Positions 1-10,262 of a DNA stretch of 64,000 nucleotides are shown piece by piece. Each line of letters begins with the position of its first letter. Position 1 is the stretch's first letter. The DNA comes from Devosia subaequoris (GTDB taxonomy: Bacteria > Pseudomonadota > Alphaproteobacteria > Rhizobiales > Devosiaceae). Made by a program: the position numbers and the translations under genes. The stretch covers positions 39,872 through 103,871 of the forward strand of contig NZ_JACIEW010000010.1 of the NCBI RefSeq assembly GCF_014197055.1, given 5' to 3'. The notes under the pieces were generated by a model, which was given only the letters and a program-made list of their open reading frames with translations, was not told the origin of the DNA and ran no database searches.

Positions 1-573
1 CGCATCGTCGAAGAAGCCGGCATTGATCTCAAGCGCCTCAATATCGGTGGTGGCTATCCGGCCCCCTACCCGACCAGCGAAGCGCCGCCGATGGATTATT
101 ATTTCGATACCATCGCAGAGGCAGTTGCCGAACACTTCCCCAACAAGGCACCCGAGCTCATCATCGAGCCGGGCCGCGCTCTCGTGACCTCCTCCACATC
201 GCTCCTGCTACGCGTGAAGCATCAGCGCGGCGGTCAGGCCGTCTACGTCAATGACGGGGCCTACGGCGCACTGATGGAGGTGAAATTCATGCACTTCACC
301 CCGCCGGTGCGCGTCTGGCGCGGCCCACGCCTGCACGACAATAATGGCGAGTTCTCCGAATTCACCATGTGGGGTCCAACCTGCGACAGTTATGACGTGC
401 TGCCCCAGGTGTTCACCCTTCCCAGCGACATCGACGAAGACGACTGGATCGAGTTCGGCCTGATGGGCGCATATACCCAGGCCTCGCTGACCCCGTTCAA
501 CGGCTTCGACCGCCGCGAGCAGTACTGGGTCGACAGCATCTATACCGGCAAGGACATGGCTCCGGCCGAGTAA
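1..573 (+). CDS. Ornithine/lysine-type decarboxylase, fold-type III PLP enzyme (5' truncated by window edge)
   Basis: The frame is open from base 1, so only the C-terminal 190 residues are present; the family is usually about 375-380 residues. These enzymes decarboxylate ornithine and/or lysine to putrescine/cadaverine in polyamine synthesis. Visible signatures are IGGGYP (the PLP phosphate-binding glycine loop, residues 15-20 of the fragment), EPGR, and GPTCDS, whose cysteine lies at the dimer-interface active site; a late MGAYT is typical of the family's C-terminal barrel. The sequence cannot separate ornithine from lysine preference. It is the only non-ribosomal gene on this side and faces rplQ tail to tail, with one terminator hairpin for each. 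Confidence 0.88.
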   Translation, partial: RIVEEAGIDLKRLNIGGGYPAPYPTSEAPPMDYYFDTIAEAVAEHFPNKAPELIIEPGRALVTSSTSLLLRVKHQRGGQAVYVNDGAYGALMEVKFMHFTPPVRVWRGPRLHDNNGEFSEFTMWGPTCDSYDVLPQVFTLPSDIDEDDWIEFGLMGAYTQASLTPFNGFDRREQYWVDSIYTGKDMAPAE

Positions 574-590
574 TCCATGTCGCAACGATA

Positions 591-622
591 TTCCGCCGCC
601 CCGGCACGCTGGGGCGGCGGAA
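591..622 (+). terminator. Hairpin after the decarboxylase gene
   Basis: A perfect 12-bp inverted repeat (591-602 with 611-622, arms of the type TTCCGCCGCCCC) with an 8-nt loop begins 18 nt after the decarboxylase stop. The following tract (TCTGTCTA) is only modestly T-rich, so termination is likely but not canonical. Confidence 0.65.
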
Positions 623-754
623 TCTGTCTATCCAAGGTCAGCTAGGGCCACGGACCTCAACAAGGCGGGGGCTTTCGCCAACGCCGTTCCCGACACCTCC
701 AATACGCAGCCTATCCACCCCTTCAAAAGGGTCCAGACTTCTCGCTCCCCCGAA

Positions 755-788
755 CGAAAAAGGCGGCCCAGGAAATCCCGGACCGCCT
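755..788 (-). terminator. Rho-independent terminator of the alpha (rpsM-rplQ) operon
   Basis: On the minus strand an AGGCGGTCC...GGGCCGCCT stem (one G-U pair) is followed directly by a run of five T. It lies 26 nt past the rplQ stop and closes the whole ribosomal super-cluster. Confidence 0.8.
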
Positions 789-813
789 CAAATCATTGTC
801 ATGCCGACAAGGC

Positions 814-1236
814 TTATGCCGCTTCGGCTTCGTCTTCCTGCGTGAAGACCGGACCGGAATCCTGGCCCTTGGCATCGACGTCACGATCGACGAACTCGAT
901 CACGGCCAACGGGGCGTTGTCGCCATAGCGGAAGCCGGCCTTGAGAATGCGCAGGTAACCGCCCTGGCGTTCAGCATAACGCGGACCGAGCACGGCAAAG
1001 AGCTTGGCGACCATGGCTTCATCGCGGATCTGGGCGATGGCCTGGCGGCGGGCATGCAGATCGCCGCGCTTGCCAAGGGTGATGAGCTTCTCGACGATCG
1101 GACGCAGGTCCTTCGCCTTGGGCAACGTGGTGACGATCTGTTCGTGCTTGATCAGCGCTGCAGACATGTTGGCAAACATGGCCTTACGGTGGGAAGCGGT
1201 ACGGCTGAACTTGCGGCCTCGGGAAGCGTGGCGCAT
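814..1236 (-). CDS. rplQ: 50S ribosomal protein bL17
   Basis: This 140-residue protein starts [12 protein letters not shown], the invariant bL17 N-terminus, and is followed by the helical core (residues about 20-110). bL17 sits near the polypeptide exit on the large subunit. It is about a dozen residues longer than the E. coli protein; the extra is an acidic C-terminal tail (EDEAEAA), as is common in alphaproteobacteria. It is the last gene of the alpha operon, 32 nt after rpoA and just before a strong terminator. Confidence 0.97.
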   Translation of the reverse strand: MRHASRGRKFSRTASHRKAMFANMSAALIKHEQIVTTLPKAKDLRPIVEKLITLGKRGDLHARRQAIAQIRDEAMVAKLFAVLGPRYAERQGGYLRILKAGFRYGDNAPLAVIEFVDRDVDAKGQDSGPVFTQEDEAEAA

Positions 1237-1268
1237 GGGTTATCTCCTAAAGTCTGGGCAGCGCCGGA

Positions 1269-2288
1269 TCAGTAATGATCTTCGTAGCGCTTGGCGAGGT
1301 CATCGATATTCTCGGGCGGCCAGTTGTTGACGTCCATTCCGAGATGAAGCCCCATCTGTGCCAGGACTTCCTTGATTTCATTGAGCGACTTGCGGCCAAA
1401 GTTCGGCGTCCGCAGCATCTCGGCTTCCGTCTTCTGGATCAGGTCGCCGATATAGACAATGTTGTCGTTCTTGAGGCAGTTGGCCGAACGGACCGACAGC
1501 TCGAGTTCGTCGACCTTCTTGAGCAGCGCCGGGTTGAAGGCCAGTTCCGGGACAGCGTCCTGGGCCTTCTCCTTGGTGGGCTCTTCAAAGTTAACGAAGA
1601 CCGAAAGCTGATCCTGCAGGATACGGGCAGCGTAGGCCACCGCGTCTTCCGGCGAAATCGCGCCATTGGTCTCGACCGACAGGGTCAGCTTGTCCTTGTC
1701 CAGGCTTTCACCCGCACGGGTCGCATCGACCTTGTAGCTCACGCGGCGAACCGGCGAGAACAATGCATCGACCGGGATATAGCCGATCGGTGCGTCCTCG
1801 GGGCGGTTCTTGTCGGCGGGAACATAGCCCTTGCCGGTATCCACGGTGAACTCGATATTGATCTCGGCACCGTCGTCGAGGTGACAGATGACCAAGTCAG
1901 GGTTCAGCACTTCAATATCGCCGGTAACCTTGATATCGCCAGCAGTCACGGCACCCGGCCCCTGCTTGGAAAGCGTCAGGCGCTTCATGCCCTCGCCACC
2001 CATCTTCAGGGCGATTTCCTTGACGTTAAGAACGAGATCGGTGATGTCCTCGCGCACGCCGGGCAACGAGGAGAATTCGTGCAGGATGCCGTCAATCTGG
2101 ATAGCGGTCACTGCCGCGCCCTGAAGCGACGACAGCAGCACGCGACGCAGGGCATTGCCCAGGGTAAGCCCGTATCCGCGCTCAAGCGGCTCGGCAACCA
2201 CCGAGGCCACGCGCGCGTTGTCGCTGCCCGAAACAATGTCCAGCTTGGTCGGCTTGATTAGTTCCTGCCAGTTCCTCTGGATCGTCAC
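1269..2288 (-). CDS. rpoA: DNA-directed RNA polymerase subunit alpha
   Basis: 339 residues. The N-terminal dimerisation/assembly domain covers about 1-235 ([20 protein letters not shown] is the beta/beta' contact helix region). After a flexible linker, the C-terminal domain from about 260 carries [11 protein letters not shown], which includes the arginine used for UP-element and activator contact, and [10 protein letters not shown]. It initiates RNA polymerase assembly by dimerising and recruiting the subunits encoded by rpoB and rpoC, which are 19 kb away in the same super-cluster. It lies between rpsK and rplQ, the standard alpha-operon order. Confidence 0.98.
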   Translation of the reverse strand: MTIQRNWQELIKPTKLDIVSGSDNARVASVVAEPLERGYGLTLGNALRRVLLSSLQGAAVTAIQIDGILHEFSSLPGVREDITDLVLNVKEIALKMGGEGMKRLTLSKQGPGAVTAGDIKVTGDIEVLNPDLVICHLDDGAEINIEFTVDTGKGYVPADKNRPEDAPIGYIPVDALFSPVRRVSYKVDATRAGESLDKDKLTLSVETNGAISPEDAVAYAARILQDQLSVFVNFEEPTKEKAQDAVPELAFNPALLKKVDELELSVRSANCLKNDNIVYIGDLIQKTEAEMLRTPNFGRKSLNEIKEVLAQMGLHLGMDVNNWPPENIDDLAKRYEDHY

Positions 2289-2346
2289 GGTAATGTCCTT
2301 TCAATTTAGCGGCCATCTCGGCCACTCCGCCGCATACACAATAGAA

Positions 2347-2373
2347 CTCCCGGCCCATTCAATCGGCCGGGAG
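2347..2373 (-). repeat. Inverted repeat in the rpsK-rpoA spacer
   Basis: Perfect 9-bp arms (2347-2355 and 2365-2373, CTCCCGGCC type) flank a 9-nt loop 17 nt after the rpsK stop. On the minus strand it is followed by TTCTATT rather than a clean T-run. It could be an attenuator or RNA-processing hairpin that sets the rpoA level relative to the r-proteins. Confidence 0.5.
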
Positions 2374-2389
2374 ACTTCCAATCGTCTTA

Positions 2390-2782
2390 TTAGACGCGGC
2401 GCCGCTTGCGTGGACGGCAGCCATTGTGCGGAATCGACGTGACGTCGCGGATCGAAGTGACATTGAAGCCAGCGGCCTGCAAAGCACGCAGCGCCGATTC
2501 ACGACCCGAACCCGGACCGCGCACTTCGACCTCAAGGGTCTTCATGCCGTGCTCCTGGGCCTTCTTGGCCGCATCTTCAGCAGCAACCTGAGCAGCATAA
2601 GGGGTCGATTTGCGCGAACCCTTGAAACCCATCACGCCCGAGGACGACCACGAAATCGTGTTGCCCTGCATGTCAGCGATGGTGATCATCGTGTTGTTGA
2701 AGGAGGCGTTCACGTGAGCGACGCCCGAAGTGATATTTTTGCGCTCTTTGCGACGGACGCGCGCGACTTCAGTCTTAGCCAT
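2390..2782 (-). CDS. rpsK: 30S ribosomal protein uS11
   Basis: 130 residues. It has the family core with [13 protein letters not shown] near residue 23 and [18 protein letters not shown] in the middle. The basic C-terminus ends in CRPRKRRRV. uS11 forms part of the 30S platform next to the anti-Shine-Dalgarno helix. It follows rpsM by 154 nt and precedes rpoA, the usual alpha-operon arrangement. Confidence 0.97.
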   Translation of the reverse strand: MAKTEVARVRRKERKNITSGVAHVNASFNNTMITIADMQGNTISWSSSGVMGFKGSRKSTPYAAQVAAEDAAKKAQEHGMKTLEVEVRGPGSGRESALRALQAAGFNVTSIRDVTSIPHNGCRPRKRRRV

Positions 2783-2936
2783 TACTATCCTCTAGGATAT
2801 CGGCGCTGCCGTAGTTCCAGCAGCTCCACCACGGAAGAAGCGGTCCAAGTCTGCCCGGCAAGTTCTGGAGAACCCCGGAAAGGCTTGACCCGCCACTCCC
2901 AATTCAAAAAACCACCCCGCAGATGCGGGAAGGCAA

Positions 2937-3305
2937 TTACTTCTTCTTACCGGCGATCGCCTTAGCCGGACCCTTGCGGGTGCGAGCATTGGTATGGGTG
3001 CGCTGGCCACGGACCGGCAGGCCGCGGCGGTGACGCAGACCACGATAGTTACCCAGATCCATCAGGCGCTTGATGTTCATTGCAACATTGCGGCGCAGAT
3101 CACCTTCCACGACATAATCGCGGTCGATGGCTTCACGGATCTGGATCAATTCAGCGTCAGTCAGTTCGTTGACGCGGCGCTCCGCCGGAATACCGGCACC
3201 TTCAGTAATGTCCTTGGCGAATTTCTCGCCGATCCCGTGAATATACTGCAGCGCGATAACCACGCGCTTATTCGTCGGAATGTTGACGCCAGCAATACGA
3301 GCCAC
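2937..3305 (-). CDS. rpsM: 30S ribosomal protein uS13
   Basis: 122 residues. [15 protein letters not shown] opens a helix-two-turns-helix domain; the long basic tail (residues about 90-122, ending AIAGKKK) reaches the P-site tRNA on the 30S head. The motif [15 protein letters not shown] is nearly universal. It is the first gene after adk; the 174-nt gap from adk is the largest in this part of the cluster, so a separate promoter for the alpha operon may lie there, though I see no clear one. Confidence 0.97.
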   Translation of the reverse strand: MARIAGVNIPTNKRVVIALQYIHGIGEKFAKDITEGAGIPAERRVNELTDAELIQIREAIDRDYVVEGDLRRNVAMNIKRLMDLGNYRGLRHRRGLPVRGQRTHTNARTRKGPAKAIAGKKK

Positions 3306-3479
3306 GTCTGCTCTCCTTCATTCACACGCGCCATCCCGGCGGGTGCCTTTAAACAACAAGGGACCGGACTTCGACCCCCAACTAAGGGAGAACCGAATCC
3401 AGCCCAATGATCCATGAGACTGGTGCGGTTCTTTAAGGATAAGACCGGGCAGAGTCAACTGCCCTACCCGGTCTATTGT

Positions 3480-4049
3480 TTACTTGCCCAGGGCACTCTT
3501 GATCGCTGCTGTCACCTCTTCGACGGGAGCCATCCCGTCGACTGGCTTCAACAGGCCCTTGCCGGCATAGTATTCAACCAGCGGCGCGGTTTGTTCCGAA
3601 TAGACACCGAGGCGCTTGCGCAGCACTTCCTCATTGTCGTCGGCACGGGCGCCGCCCGATTCCTTGGCACGATTGATGACGCGCTTCACCAGCTCGTCAG
3701 CTTCCGCCTTGATCTCTATGACGGCGTCGAGGGCGATTCCCTTGTCCGCCAGCATTTGATCTAGTGCTTCGGCCTGCGCAATCGTGCGTGGAAAACCATC
3801 CAGGATAAATCCAGGCTTGCAGTCTTCCGCGTCCAGGCGTTCGGAAACAATGCCATTGACGATGGCATCAGAAACCAGGTCGCCACGATCCACGATCGCC
3901 TTGGCTTCCAGCCCCAACGGGGTCTTGGCAGCAATGGCGGCGCGCAGGATGTCGCCGGTTGAAAGCTGGGGGATGCCATAGGCCTCCACCAGAATCTTGG
4001 CCTGTGTGCCCTTCCCCGCCCCCGGGGGTCCCAACAGGATCAACCTCAT
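3480..4049 (-). CDS. adk: Adenylate kinase (short, zinc-less type)
   Basis: 189 residues. It interconverts ATP + AMP and 2 ADP. The P-loop [10 protein letters not shown] is at residues 7-16, followed by the AMP-binding STGDILRAA and [10 protein letters not shown]. The LID is the short form ([13 protein letters not shown]) without the four-cysteine zinc site, matching the about 190-residue class common in alphaproteobacteria. Its ATG overlaps the secY stop by 4 nt (ATGA), so translation is probably coupled to secY, the common secY-adk pairing. Confidence 0.97.
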   Translation of the reverse strand: MRLILLGPPGAGKGTQAKILVEAYGIPQLSTGDILRAAIAAKTPLGLEAKAIVDRGDLVSDAIVNGIVSERLDAEDCKPGFILDGFPRTIAQAEALDQMLADKGIALDAVIEIKAEADELVKRVINRAKESGGARADDNEEVLRKRLGVYSEQTAPLVEYYAGKGLLKPVDGMAPVEEVTAAIKSALGK

Positions 4050-5383
4050 CGACGCTTGCCTCCTCCAAGACGGGATTTCTTAAGCAGCCCCTCATATTGC
4101 TGGGCCACCAGATGGCTCTGGATCTGTGTGATCGTATCCAGTGTAACCGTAACCATGATCAGCAGCGACGTACCGCCGATGAATTGGCTGACCGCCAGCT
4201 GGCTGAACAGCACTTCCGGAATCAACGCCACGATCGTCAGATAGATCGCGCCGACCACCGTGATGCGCGTCAGCACATAATCAATGTGCTGCGCGGTGCG
4301 CTCACCGGGACGAATACCGGGAATGAAACCGCCGGAACGCTTCAGATTGTCCGCCGTCTCAGTCGGGTTGAACACGATCGCCGTGTAAAAGAAGGCAAAG
4401 AAGATGATGAAGGCGGCAAACAGCGCCAGATAAAGCGGTTGCCCACGCCCCAACAGAGCCGTCACCGTGGTCAACCAGGCTGGTGCATTCCCCTGCGCCG
4501 CAAACGAGGCAATGGTGGCTGGCAACAGCAGAAGGGAAGACCCGAAGATCACCGGGATCACACCGGACGTATTCAGCTTGAGCGGCAGGTGCGAGGTATC
4601 GCCCTGGAACATCTTGTTGCCGACCTGACGCTTCGGATACTGAATCAGCAGTCGGCGCTGAGCCCGCTCGAAGAAGATGATGACCGCAATTACCACCAAG
4701 GCCAGCACCAGCATGCCAAGCCCGGCTAGCGCAGGAAGTGCCCCTGTGCGCGCCAATTCCAGTGTCTGTGCGACAGTCGCCGGCAAGTTCGCCACGATAC
4801 CGGCAAAAATGATCAGCGAGATGCCGTTACCGACGCCGCGCGCAGTGATCTGCTCACCCAGCCACATCAGGAACATGGTGCCACCCACCAGGGTAATCAC
4901 CGTCGAAATGCGGAAGAACCAACCCGGATTGAGCACAACGCCCTGGCTGCCCTCCAGACCAACGGCAATGCCATAGGCCTGTACAGCACAGAACAGCACC
5001 GCCAGATAGCGCGTGTACTGATTCATCTTGCGACGCCCAGCCTCACCCTCTTTCTTGAGGGCCTCGAGCCGTGGAGACGCCGTGGACACCACCTGCACCA
5101 CGATCGATGCGGTAATGTAAGGAATAAGGTTCAGCGCAAAGATCGCCATGCGCTCGACGGCGCCACCGGCGAACATGTTGAACATGCCGATGATGCCCTG
5201 CTGCGACTGTTCAAAAGTCGCGCGGAATGCATCAGGGTCGATCCCCGGAACCGGAATGAATGTGCCCAAACGATAAACAAGCAGCGCTCCAAGTGTGAAC
5301 AGGATGCGCTGCTGGAGGGCTTTCGCCTTGGAAAAGGTCGAGAAACTGAGATTACGTGCCAGCTGTTCGGCTGCGGACGCCAT
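4046..5383 (-). CDS. secY: Protein translocase subunit SecY
   Basis: 445 residues with ten predicted hydrophobic segments. It is the channel of the SecYEG translocon that moves proteins across or into the inner membrane. Family signatures include the [12 protein letters not shown] loop after TM1 (residues about 37-48), the plug/TM2 region, and [23 protein letters not shown] in the cytosolic loop that engages ribosome/SecA. SecE is encoded in the same super-cluster at 32764-32958. The gene follows rplO after a spacer containing a hairpin and overlaps adk. Confidence 0.98.
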   Translation of the reverse strand: MASAAEQLARNLSFSTFSKAKALQQRILFTLGALLVYRLGTFIPVPGIDPDAFRATFEQSQQGIIGMFNMFAGGAVERMAIFALNLIPYITASIVVQVVSTASPRLEALKKEGEAGRRKMNQYTRYLAVLFCAVQAYGIAVGLEGSQGVVLNPGWFFRISTVITLVGGTMFLMWLGEQITARGVGNGISLIIFAGIVANLPATVAQTLELARTGALPALAGLGMLVLALVVIAVIIFFERAQRRLLIQYPKRQVGNKMFQGDTSHLPLKLNTSGVIPVIFGSSLLLLPATIASFAAQGNAPAWLTTVTALLGRGQPLYLALFAAFIIFFAFFYTAIVFNPTETADNLKRSGGFIPGIRPGERTAQHIDYVLTRITVVGAIYLTIVALIPEVLFSQLAVSQFIGGTSLLIMVTVTLDTITQIQSHLVAQQYEGLLKKSRLGGGKRR

Positions 5384-5478
5384 ATAATTCGCTCCTACGG
5401 CTTAGATGCCAGGTGCGCTCGGAGCGCTGGAGACGCATATATGGGATATGTGCCGACCAGACGCAACAAACCATAAGA

Positions 5479-5505
5479 GCGCACCCAGCGTCATGCCGGG
5501 TGCGC
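5479..5505 (-). repeat. Hairpin in the rplO-secY spacer
   Basis: Perfect 8-bp arms (GCGCACCC at 5479-5486, GGGTGCGC at 5498-5505) with an 11-nt loop lie just after the rplO stop. There is no T-run, so it is more likely an mRNA stability or processing element, separating r-protein from secY expression, than a terminator. Confidence 0.45.
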
Positions 5506-5518
5506 CCTGCCAAGTCAA

Positions 5519-6019
5519 TTACTCGGCGCGTGGGGCCTTCTTCCAGGTCTCCTTGACCGGGATGAGATCCAGCTTACCACCAGCAGCTTCGATGGCCGCA
5601 GTAGCACCCTTGGTGGCATAGTCCACCTTGAAGGTAACCTTCTTGGCCAAGAAGCCTTCAGAACCGATCAGGCGCACGCCGTCCTTAGGACGACGAATGA
5701 CACCAGCGGCCACCAGAGCGGCAGAGTCCACAACAGCCTTGGCATCGAGTTTGCCGCTGTCGATATAGGCCTGGATGCGGTCGATGCGGACTTCATTGAA
5801 GTCGCTCGGGTTCCAGGCATTAAAGCCACGCTTCGGCATACGCATGTGAAGGGGCATCTGGCCGCCTTCAAAGCCGTTGATAGCGACACCGGAGCGAGAG
5901 GTCTGGCCCTTCACACCGCGACCGCCGGTCTTGCCGACGCCCGAACCGATACCACGGCCCACGCGAACGCGGGTCTTGTTGGCACCAGGATTATCGCGAA
6001 GTTCGTTCAAACGAGTCAT
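5519..6019 (-). CDS. rplO: 50S ribosomal protein uL15
   Basis: 166 residues. The N-terminal extension ([15 protein letters not shown]) and the glycine/arginine-rich segment [18 protein letters not shown] (about 22-39) thread into 23S rRNA. The globular C-terminal half has the typical [18 protein letters not shown]. It lies 15 nt after rpmD. The C-terminus is somewhat longer than in E. coli (144 residues), ending in a charged KKAPRAE. Confidence 0.97.
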   Translation of the reverse strand: MTRLNELRDNPGANKTRVRVGRGIGSGVGKTGGRGVKGQTSRSGVAINGFEGGQMPLHMRMPKRGFNAWNPSDFNEVRIDRIQAYIDSGKLDAKAVVDSAALVAAGVIRRPKDGVRLIGSEGFLAKKVTFKVDYATKGATAAIEAAGGKLDLIPVKETWKKAPRAE

Positions 6020-6034
6020 TGATCCGACCTTCCT

Positions 6035-6223
6035 TTACTCGCCGACGACGCGGACGAGATGCGGGATCTTGTTGATCATGCCGCGCACTTCGGGCGTATC
6101 AACCAGCTCACGCTGCTTGTTCATCTTGTTAAGCCCGAGACCGATCAGGGTCGCGCGCTGGCTCTTTTCACGGCGGATCGGCGAACCGACCTGCTGGACA
6201 ACGATGGTCTTGTCTTTTGCCAT
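6035..6223 (-). CDS. rpmD: 50S ribosomal protein uL30
   Basis: 62 residues, the normal bacterial short form. It reads [13 protein letters not shown]...[33 protein letters not shown], a textbook uL30. It lies in the canonical rpsE-rpmD-rplO order with spacers of about 20 nt. Confidence 0.96.
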   Translation of the reverse strand: MAKDKTIVVQQVGSPIRREKSQRATLIGLGLNKMNKQRELVDTPEVRGMINKIPHLVRVVGE

Positions 6224-6244
6224 TGTACTTCTCCAGGGCCCCTA

Positions 6245-6778
6245 TCAGGCTTCTACTGCAGCCTCGCCGCGGCGAGCCTGGAGTTCAGAAACCTTGATAC
6301 CGCGACGCGAGGCCACCGAACGGGGGCTGTCAACGCGCTTGAGCGCATCGAACGTGGCACGGATCATGTTGTAGGGGTTCGCAGTGCCCTGCGACTTGGC
6401 GACGATGTCATTGATGCCCAGCGTCTCGAAAACAGCGCGCATCGGACCACCAGCAATGATACCGGTACCCGGAACGGCAGCACGCAGGATGACCTTGCCG
6501 GCGCCATGGCGACCGGTAACATCATGGTGCAGCGTACGGGCGTCGCGCAGCGGCACGCGGATCATCTGACGCTTGGCCTGCTCAGTTGCCTTACGGATAG
6601 CCTCGGGAACTTCACGGGCCTTACCGTGACCGAAACCGACGCGACCCTTCTGGTCACCGACAACGACGAGGGCGGCAAAACCGAAGCGACGGCCGCCCTT
6701 CACAACCTTGGCCACACGGTTGATGTGGACCAGGCGATCGACGAACTCGCTTTCGCGTTCTTGAACGTCTCTGCTCAT
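6245..6778 (-). CDS. rpsE: 30S ribosomal protein uS5
   Basis: 177 residues. The N-terminal dsRNA-binding-like fold holds the loop [13 protein letters not shown] (about 24-36), where spectinomycin-resistance changes occur in other bacteria; it looks wild type here. The C-terminal domain has [13 protein letters not shown]. uS5 helps maintain decoding fidelity and the mRNA entry site. It follows rplR by 20 nt. Confidence 0.97.
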   Translation of the reverse strand: MSRDVQERESEFVDRLVHINRVAKVVKGGRRFGFAALVVVGDQKGRVGFGHGKAREVPEAIRKATEQAKRQMIRVPLRDARTLHHDVTGRHGAGKVILRAAVPGTGIIAGGPMRAVFETLGINDIVAKSQGTANPYNMIRATFDALKRVDSPRSVASRRGIKVSELQARRGEAAVEA

Positions 6779-6798
6779 AATTCTCTTCCTCGCCGTTG

Positions 6799-7161
6799 TT
6801 AGAACTGCAGGCCGCCCTCACGGGCAGCGTCTGCAAGGGCCTTAACACGGCCATGATAGATATAGGCGCCACGGTCGAACACGACCTCGCCGACACCAGC
6901 CTTGACACCGCGTTCGGCAATCAGCTTGCCAACGGCCACTGCCGCATCGGCATTGCCGCCGTTCTTGTGCGAACCGCGCACGTCCTTTTCCAGGGTCGAA
7001 GCGGCAGCCAGCGTACGGCCGGTCGTGTCGTCGATGATCTGGGCGTAGATGTTCTTGTCCGAGCGGAACACGCTGAGACGGGGACGACCAAAGGCACGAG
7101 CCTTGAGCGCCTTGCGGACACGGGCCTTGCGGCGTTCCGCACCTTTTGCAGAAATAGCCAT
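6799..7161 (-). CDS. rplR: 50S ribosomal protein uL18
   Basis: 120 residues. The basic N-terminal tail ([13 protein letters not shown]) is followed by the alpha/beta core that binds 5S rRNA ([18 protein letters not shown], about 30-47). It ends in the conserved [15 protein letters not shown]. It is encoded between rplF and rpsE as in nearly all bacteria, 12 nt after rplF. Confidence 0.97.
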   Translation of the reverse strand: MAISAKGAERRKARVRKALKARAFGRPRLSVFRSDKNIYAQIIDDTTGRTLAAASTLEKDVRGSHKNGGNADAAVAVGKLIAERGVKAGVGEVVFDRGAYIYHGRVKALADAAREGGLQF

Positions 7162-7173
7162 CTGTGGCGCTCC

Positions 7174-7707
7174 TTACTTCTTCTTGCCTTCTTTGCGGAA
7201 GACCTGCTCGTCGGCGTAACGCACACCCTTGCCCTTGTAGGGCTCGGGCGGACGCCAACCGCGGATCTCAGCCGCAACTTGGCCAACCTGCTGCTTATCG
7301 ATACCGGTCACCACGATCTCGGTCGGCGCCGGAACAGCGAGGGTGATCCCCTGGGGAGCCTCATACACCACTTCGTGGCTGAAACCGAGCGAGAGCTTGA
7401 CGTCCTTGCCCTGCATCGCGGCGCGGTAACCAACGCCCTGAATAGCCAGCTTCTTCTCGAAACCGGCGCTCACGCCAGTAACGATGTTCTGGATCAGCGC
7501 ACGGGTTGTGCCCCAGGCGGCGCGAGCTTCACGAGTATCGTTGGCAGGAGAAACGACGATACCGTCATCACCCTGTTCGACATTGACGATATCCATGAGC
7601 TGCAGGCTCAGTTCGCCCTTCGGGCCCTTGGCGCTAACGGTACGACCATTGATCGTTACCGTGACGCCGCTTACCGGGGCCACCGGTTTCTTGCCAGTAC
7701 GTGACAT
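7174..7707 (-). CDS. rplF: 50S ribosomal protein uL6
   Basis: 177 residues with two related alpha/beta domains. The C-terminal signature [16 protein letters not shown] (about 149-164) contacts the sarcin-ricin loop region used by elongation factors. It ends in the basic FRKEGKKK. It is separated from rpsH by 47 nt. Confidence 0.97.
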   Translation of the reverse strand: MSRTGKKPVAPVSGVTVTINGRTVSAKGPKGELSLQLMDIVNVEQGDDGIVVSPANDTREARAAWGTTRALIQNIVTGVSAGFEKKLAIQGVGYRAAMQGKDVKLSLGFSHEVVYEAPQGITLAVPAPTEIVVTGIDKQQVGQVAAEIRGWRPPEPYKGKGVRYADEQVFRKEGKKK

Positions 7708-7754
7708 AATGCTTCCTTGAGTAATCGTCTTGCCGATCCTCTAAGCCAATTGGC

Positions 7755-8153
7755 TTAGAAGACGCGGCAGAGTACCTCGCCACCCACATTGGCAGCCTTG
7801 GCTTCGTGGTCGGCCATCACACCCTTGGGGGTGGAGAGGATCGAAACACCCAGGCCATTGGCAACCTGTGGAATATTCTTGACGGATGCGTACACCCGAC
7901 GACCGGGACGCGAAACGCGTTCGATCGTGCGGATAACGCCTTCATTGTCCGAGTACTTGAGTTCAATCTCGTACTCGGCAGCGCCGTTCTCAAACTTGGT
8001 CTCCGAATAGCCGCGGATGAAACCCTCGGACTGGAGAACGTCCAGCACACGACCACGCAGGGTCGAAGCCGGAGTCGAAACGGAATTCTTGCGACGCTCC
8101 TGAGCGTTGCGGATGCGGGTCAGCATATCGCCGATTGGATCGGAAAAGCTCAT
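7755..8153 (-). CDS. rpsH: 30S ribosomal protein uS8
   Basis: 132 residues. It opens [15 protein letters not shown] and closes GGEVLCRVF; the STPKGVM motif at about 106-112 is the 16S helix-21 contact. In E. coli uS8 is also the translational repressor of the spc operon, but I did not identify an obvious mimic site here. It is encoded between rpsN and rplF. Confidence 0.97.
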   Translation of the reverse strand: MSFSDPIGDMLTRIRNAQERRKNSVSTPASTLRGRVLDVLQSEGFIRGYSETKFENGAAEYEIELKYSDNEGVIRTIERVSRPGRRVYASVKNIPQVANGLGVSILSTPKGVMADHEAKAANVGGEVLCRVF

Positions 8154-8166
8154 TTGATGTTTCTCC

Positions 8167-8472
8167 TTACCAGCTCGACTTCACCAGACCCGGGATCTGA
8201 CCCAGGTTGCCCAGCTGACGCAGGGCAATGCGGCTCATCTTGAGCTTGCGATAATAACCACGCGGACGACCCGACACTTCGCAACGGTTGCGAATGCGGA
8301 CCTTGGCCGAATTGCGGGGCAGCTCGGCCAGTTTGAGGCTGGCCTTGAAACGCTCTTCAATCGGAGCGTCCTGGTTCTTGACGGTAGCCTTGAGCGCGGC
8401 GCGCTTGGCGGCATACTGCTGAGCCAGAGCGGCGCGCTTCTTGTTCTTTTCGATGGAGCTGGTCTTTGCCAT
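8167..8472 (-). CDS. rpsN: 30S ribosomal protein uS14 (long, zinc-independent form)
   Basis: 101 residues. It carries [16 protein letters not shown] and the C-terminal [11 protein letters not shown]. It lacks the paired CXXC motifs of the short zinc-binding paralogue, so it is the C-minus type expected in proteobacteria. It lies between rplE and rpsH. Confidence 0.97.
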   Translation of the reverse strand: MAKTSSIEKNKKRAALAQQYAAKRAALKATVKNQDAPIEERFKASLKLAELPRNSAKVRIRNRCEVSGRPRGYYRKLKMSRIALRQLGNLGQIPGLVKSSW

Positions 8473-8504
8473 GTCCTGATCCTTTATCCCTTCCTCGGAG
8501 CCGC

Positions 8505-9062
8505 TTACTGGCGGAACGGGAAGTTGAAAGCCTTGAGAAGCGCACGCGCCTCATCATCGGTGCGGGCCGTCGTGGTGATCACGATGTCCATGCCCCAGAC
8601 CTGATCAATCTGATCGTAGTTGATCTCGGGGAAGATGATGTGTTCCTTGATGCCCATGGCATAGTTGCCACGACCGTCAAAGGCGTTCGGGTTGAGGCCA
8701 CGGAAGTCGCGGACGCGCGGCAGGGCGATATTCACCAGGCGATCCAGGAATTCATACATGCGCGTCTTGCGCAGCGTGACCTTGACGCCCAGAGGCATGC
8801 CTTCGCGAACCTTAAAGCCAGCGATCGACTTACGGGCGTGGGTGATCACGGGCTTCTGACCGGAGATCAGCTCGAGCTGGTCAGCGGCAGACTTCACCTT
8901 CTTGGTGTCGTTGACGGCTTCGCCAACGCCCATGTTCAGCACGATCTTGTCGAGCCGCGGCAGTTCCATCACGTTCTTGTACGCAAAATGCTCACGCAGG
9001 GCGGCCTTGATCGTGGTGTCGTATTCGGTCCGGAGACGCGGAATGTAAGCGGTCTCAGCCAT
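8505..9062 (-). CDS. rplE: 50S ribosomal protein uL5
   Basis: 185 residues. It binds 5S rRNA in the central protuberance, and its loop touches P-site tRNA. Seen here are [13 protein letters not shown] (about 43-55), [20 protein letters not shown] (about 77-96) and the terminal [10 protein letters not shown]. Its start codon lies inside the end of rplX (8-nt overlap), indicating translational coupling. Confidence 0.97.
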   Translation of the reverse strand: MAETAYIPRLRTEYDTTIKAALREHFAYKNVMELPRLDKIVLNMGVGEAVNDTKKVKSAADQLELISGQKPVITHARKSIAGFKVREGMPLGVKVTLRKTRMYEFLDRLVNIALPRVRDFRGLNPNAFDGRGNYAMGIKEHIIFPEINYDQIDQVWGMDIVITTTARTDDEARALLKAFNFPFRQ

Positions 9063-9366
9063 CGATCTGATCTCCGGTGGTCTTGGCGACGCGGGTCTTC
9101 ACGCCGTCCTTGATCTGGAAACCGACGCGGGACGGCTTGCCATCCTTGTCGGCGACCGCCAGGTTCGAAAGATGGATCGGCGCTTCCTTGGTGAAGATGC
9201 CGGCATCATTCGATGCAGTCTGCTTCTGGTGGCGACGAACCAGGTTGATACCCTGGACGATCGCGCGGGTTTCGGACGGAATGACGGACAGGACCTGACC
9301 GGTCTTGCCCTTGTCCTTGCCGGCCAGGACGACGACTTTGTCGCCCTTCTTGATCTTGGCGGCCAT
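9055..9366 (-). CDS. rplX: 50S ribosomal protein uL24
   Basis: 103 residues from the ATG at 9366. The frame is open further upstream, but homologues begin [20 protein letters not shown] and an AGAGGTG-type ribosome binding site sits just ahead of this ATG. The KOW motif occupies residues about 7-34. uL24 is an early 50S assembly initiator at the tunnel exit. The start codon shares one A with the rplN stop (TAATG), giving coupled translation. Confidence 0.96.
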   Translation of the reverse strand: MAAKIKKGDKVVVLAGKDKGKTGQVLSVIPSETRAIVQGINLVRRHQKQTASNDAGIFTKEAPIHLSNLAVADKDGKPSRVGFQIKDGVKTRVAKTTGDQIDG

Positions 9367-9734
9367 TACAGCACCTCTGGGGCAAGCGATATGATCTTCA
9401 TCTGGTTCTTGGCGCGGAGTTCGCGCGGAACCGGTCCGAAGATACGGGTGCCGATCGGTTCTTTCTGAGTGTTCAGAAGAACGGCGGCGTTCTTGTCGAA
9501 ACGGATGACGGTGCCGTCGGGACGGCGGATGTCGGTTGCGGTGCGAACCACCACGGCCTTCATCACCTGGCCCTTTTTGACGCGGCCGCGCGGAATAGCG
9601 TCCTTGACCGAAACGACAATAATGTCGCCGACCGAGGCGTATTTGCGATGCGAACCGCCCAGCACCTTGATGCACATGACTCGCTTGGCGCCTGAGTTAT
9701 CGGCGACGTCGAGATTGGACTGCATCTGGATCAT
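9366..9734 (-). CDS. rplN: 50S ribosomal protein uL14
   Basis: 122 residues, the standard length. It opens [21 protein letters not shown] and has the mid-sequence [16 protein letters not shown]. uL14 lies at the subunit interface (bridges B5/B8) and is the target of the silencing factor RsfS. It is the first gene of the spc block, 64 nt after rpsQ. Confidence 0.97.
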   Translation of the reverse strand: MIQMQSNLDVADNSGAKRVMCIKVLGGSHRKYASVGDIIVVSVKDAIPRGRVKKGQVMKAVVVRTATDIRRPDGTVIRFDKNAAVLLNTQKEPIGTRIFGPVPRELRAKNQMKIISLAPEVL

Positions 9735-9798
9735 GACTGGATGCCTTCTAGTTTATCGGCTGCACCGTCACCCGGCGCGCCGACCTGAATTGTTTCTC

Positions 9799-10044
9799 TT
9801 ACGCAGACGGCGAAGAAGCCGGCACGAGTGCCCAACGCTTGTTCTTCGAAACCGGCGCGGTTTCCTCGATCCACACGGTCTGACCGACCTTCGCCACGTT
9901 GTTTTCGTCGTGGGCGTGGTACTTCTTGGAACGACGCACGGTCTTCTTCAGAAGCGGATGGGTGAAACGGCGCTCGACACGAACCACGATGGTCTTGTCA
10001 TTGGCGTCGGAGACAACTGTCCCCTGCAAAACGCGCTTTGGCAT
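9799..10044 (-). CDS. rpsQ: 30S ribosomal protein uS17
   Basis: 81 residues. It starts [19 protein letters not shown] and has the OB-fold strand set with [23 protein letters not shown] in the middle. It is an early 16S 5'-domain binder. It is the last gene of the S10 block, 12 nt after rpmC. Confidence 0.96.
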   Translation of the reverse strand: MPKRVLQGTVVSDANDKTIVVRVERRFTHPLLKKTVRRSKKYHAHDENNVAKVGQTVWIEETAPVSKNKRWALVPASSPSA

Positions 10045-10056
10045 GGGTGTGAATCC

Positions 10057-10251
10057 TTACTTAGCTGCGTTCTTTTGGCCGAGGACGGTTTTGATCCGCG
10101 CGATATCGCGCCGGACTTCCCGAACCCTGGCCGGCTTTTCCAACTGCTGGGTAGCGCGCTGGAAACGCAGGTTGAACTGTTCTTTCTTCAGGTCGACGAG
10201 CTGATCTTTCAGTTCGTCTGCGGTCTTGGCCCGCACATCACTGGCTTTCAT
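10057..10251 (-). CDS. rpmC: 50S ribosomal protein uL29
   Basis: 64 residues forming two antiparallel helices, with [18 protein letters not shown] and the [11 protein letters not shown] signature. With uL23 it lines the tunnel exit where nascent-chain factors dock. It lies 11 nt after rplP. Confidence 0.95.
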   Translation of the reverse strand: MKASDVRAKTADELKDQLVDLKKEQFNLRFQRATQQLEKPARVREVRRDIARIKTVLGQKNAAK

Positions 10252-10262
10252 GCTCGTGTTCC

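Noticed and set aside
1275..2261. 328-codon frame antisense to rpoA
   Set aside because: Exact shadow of rpoA with no start site or domain.
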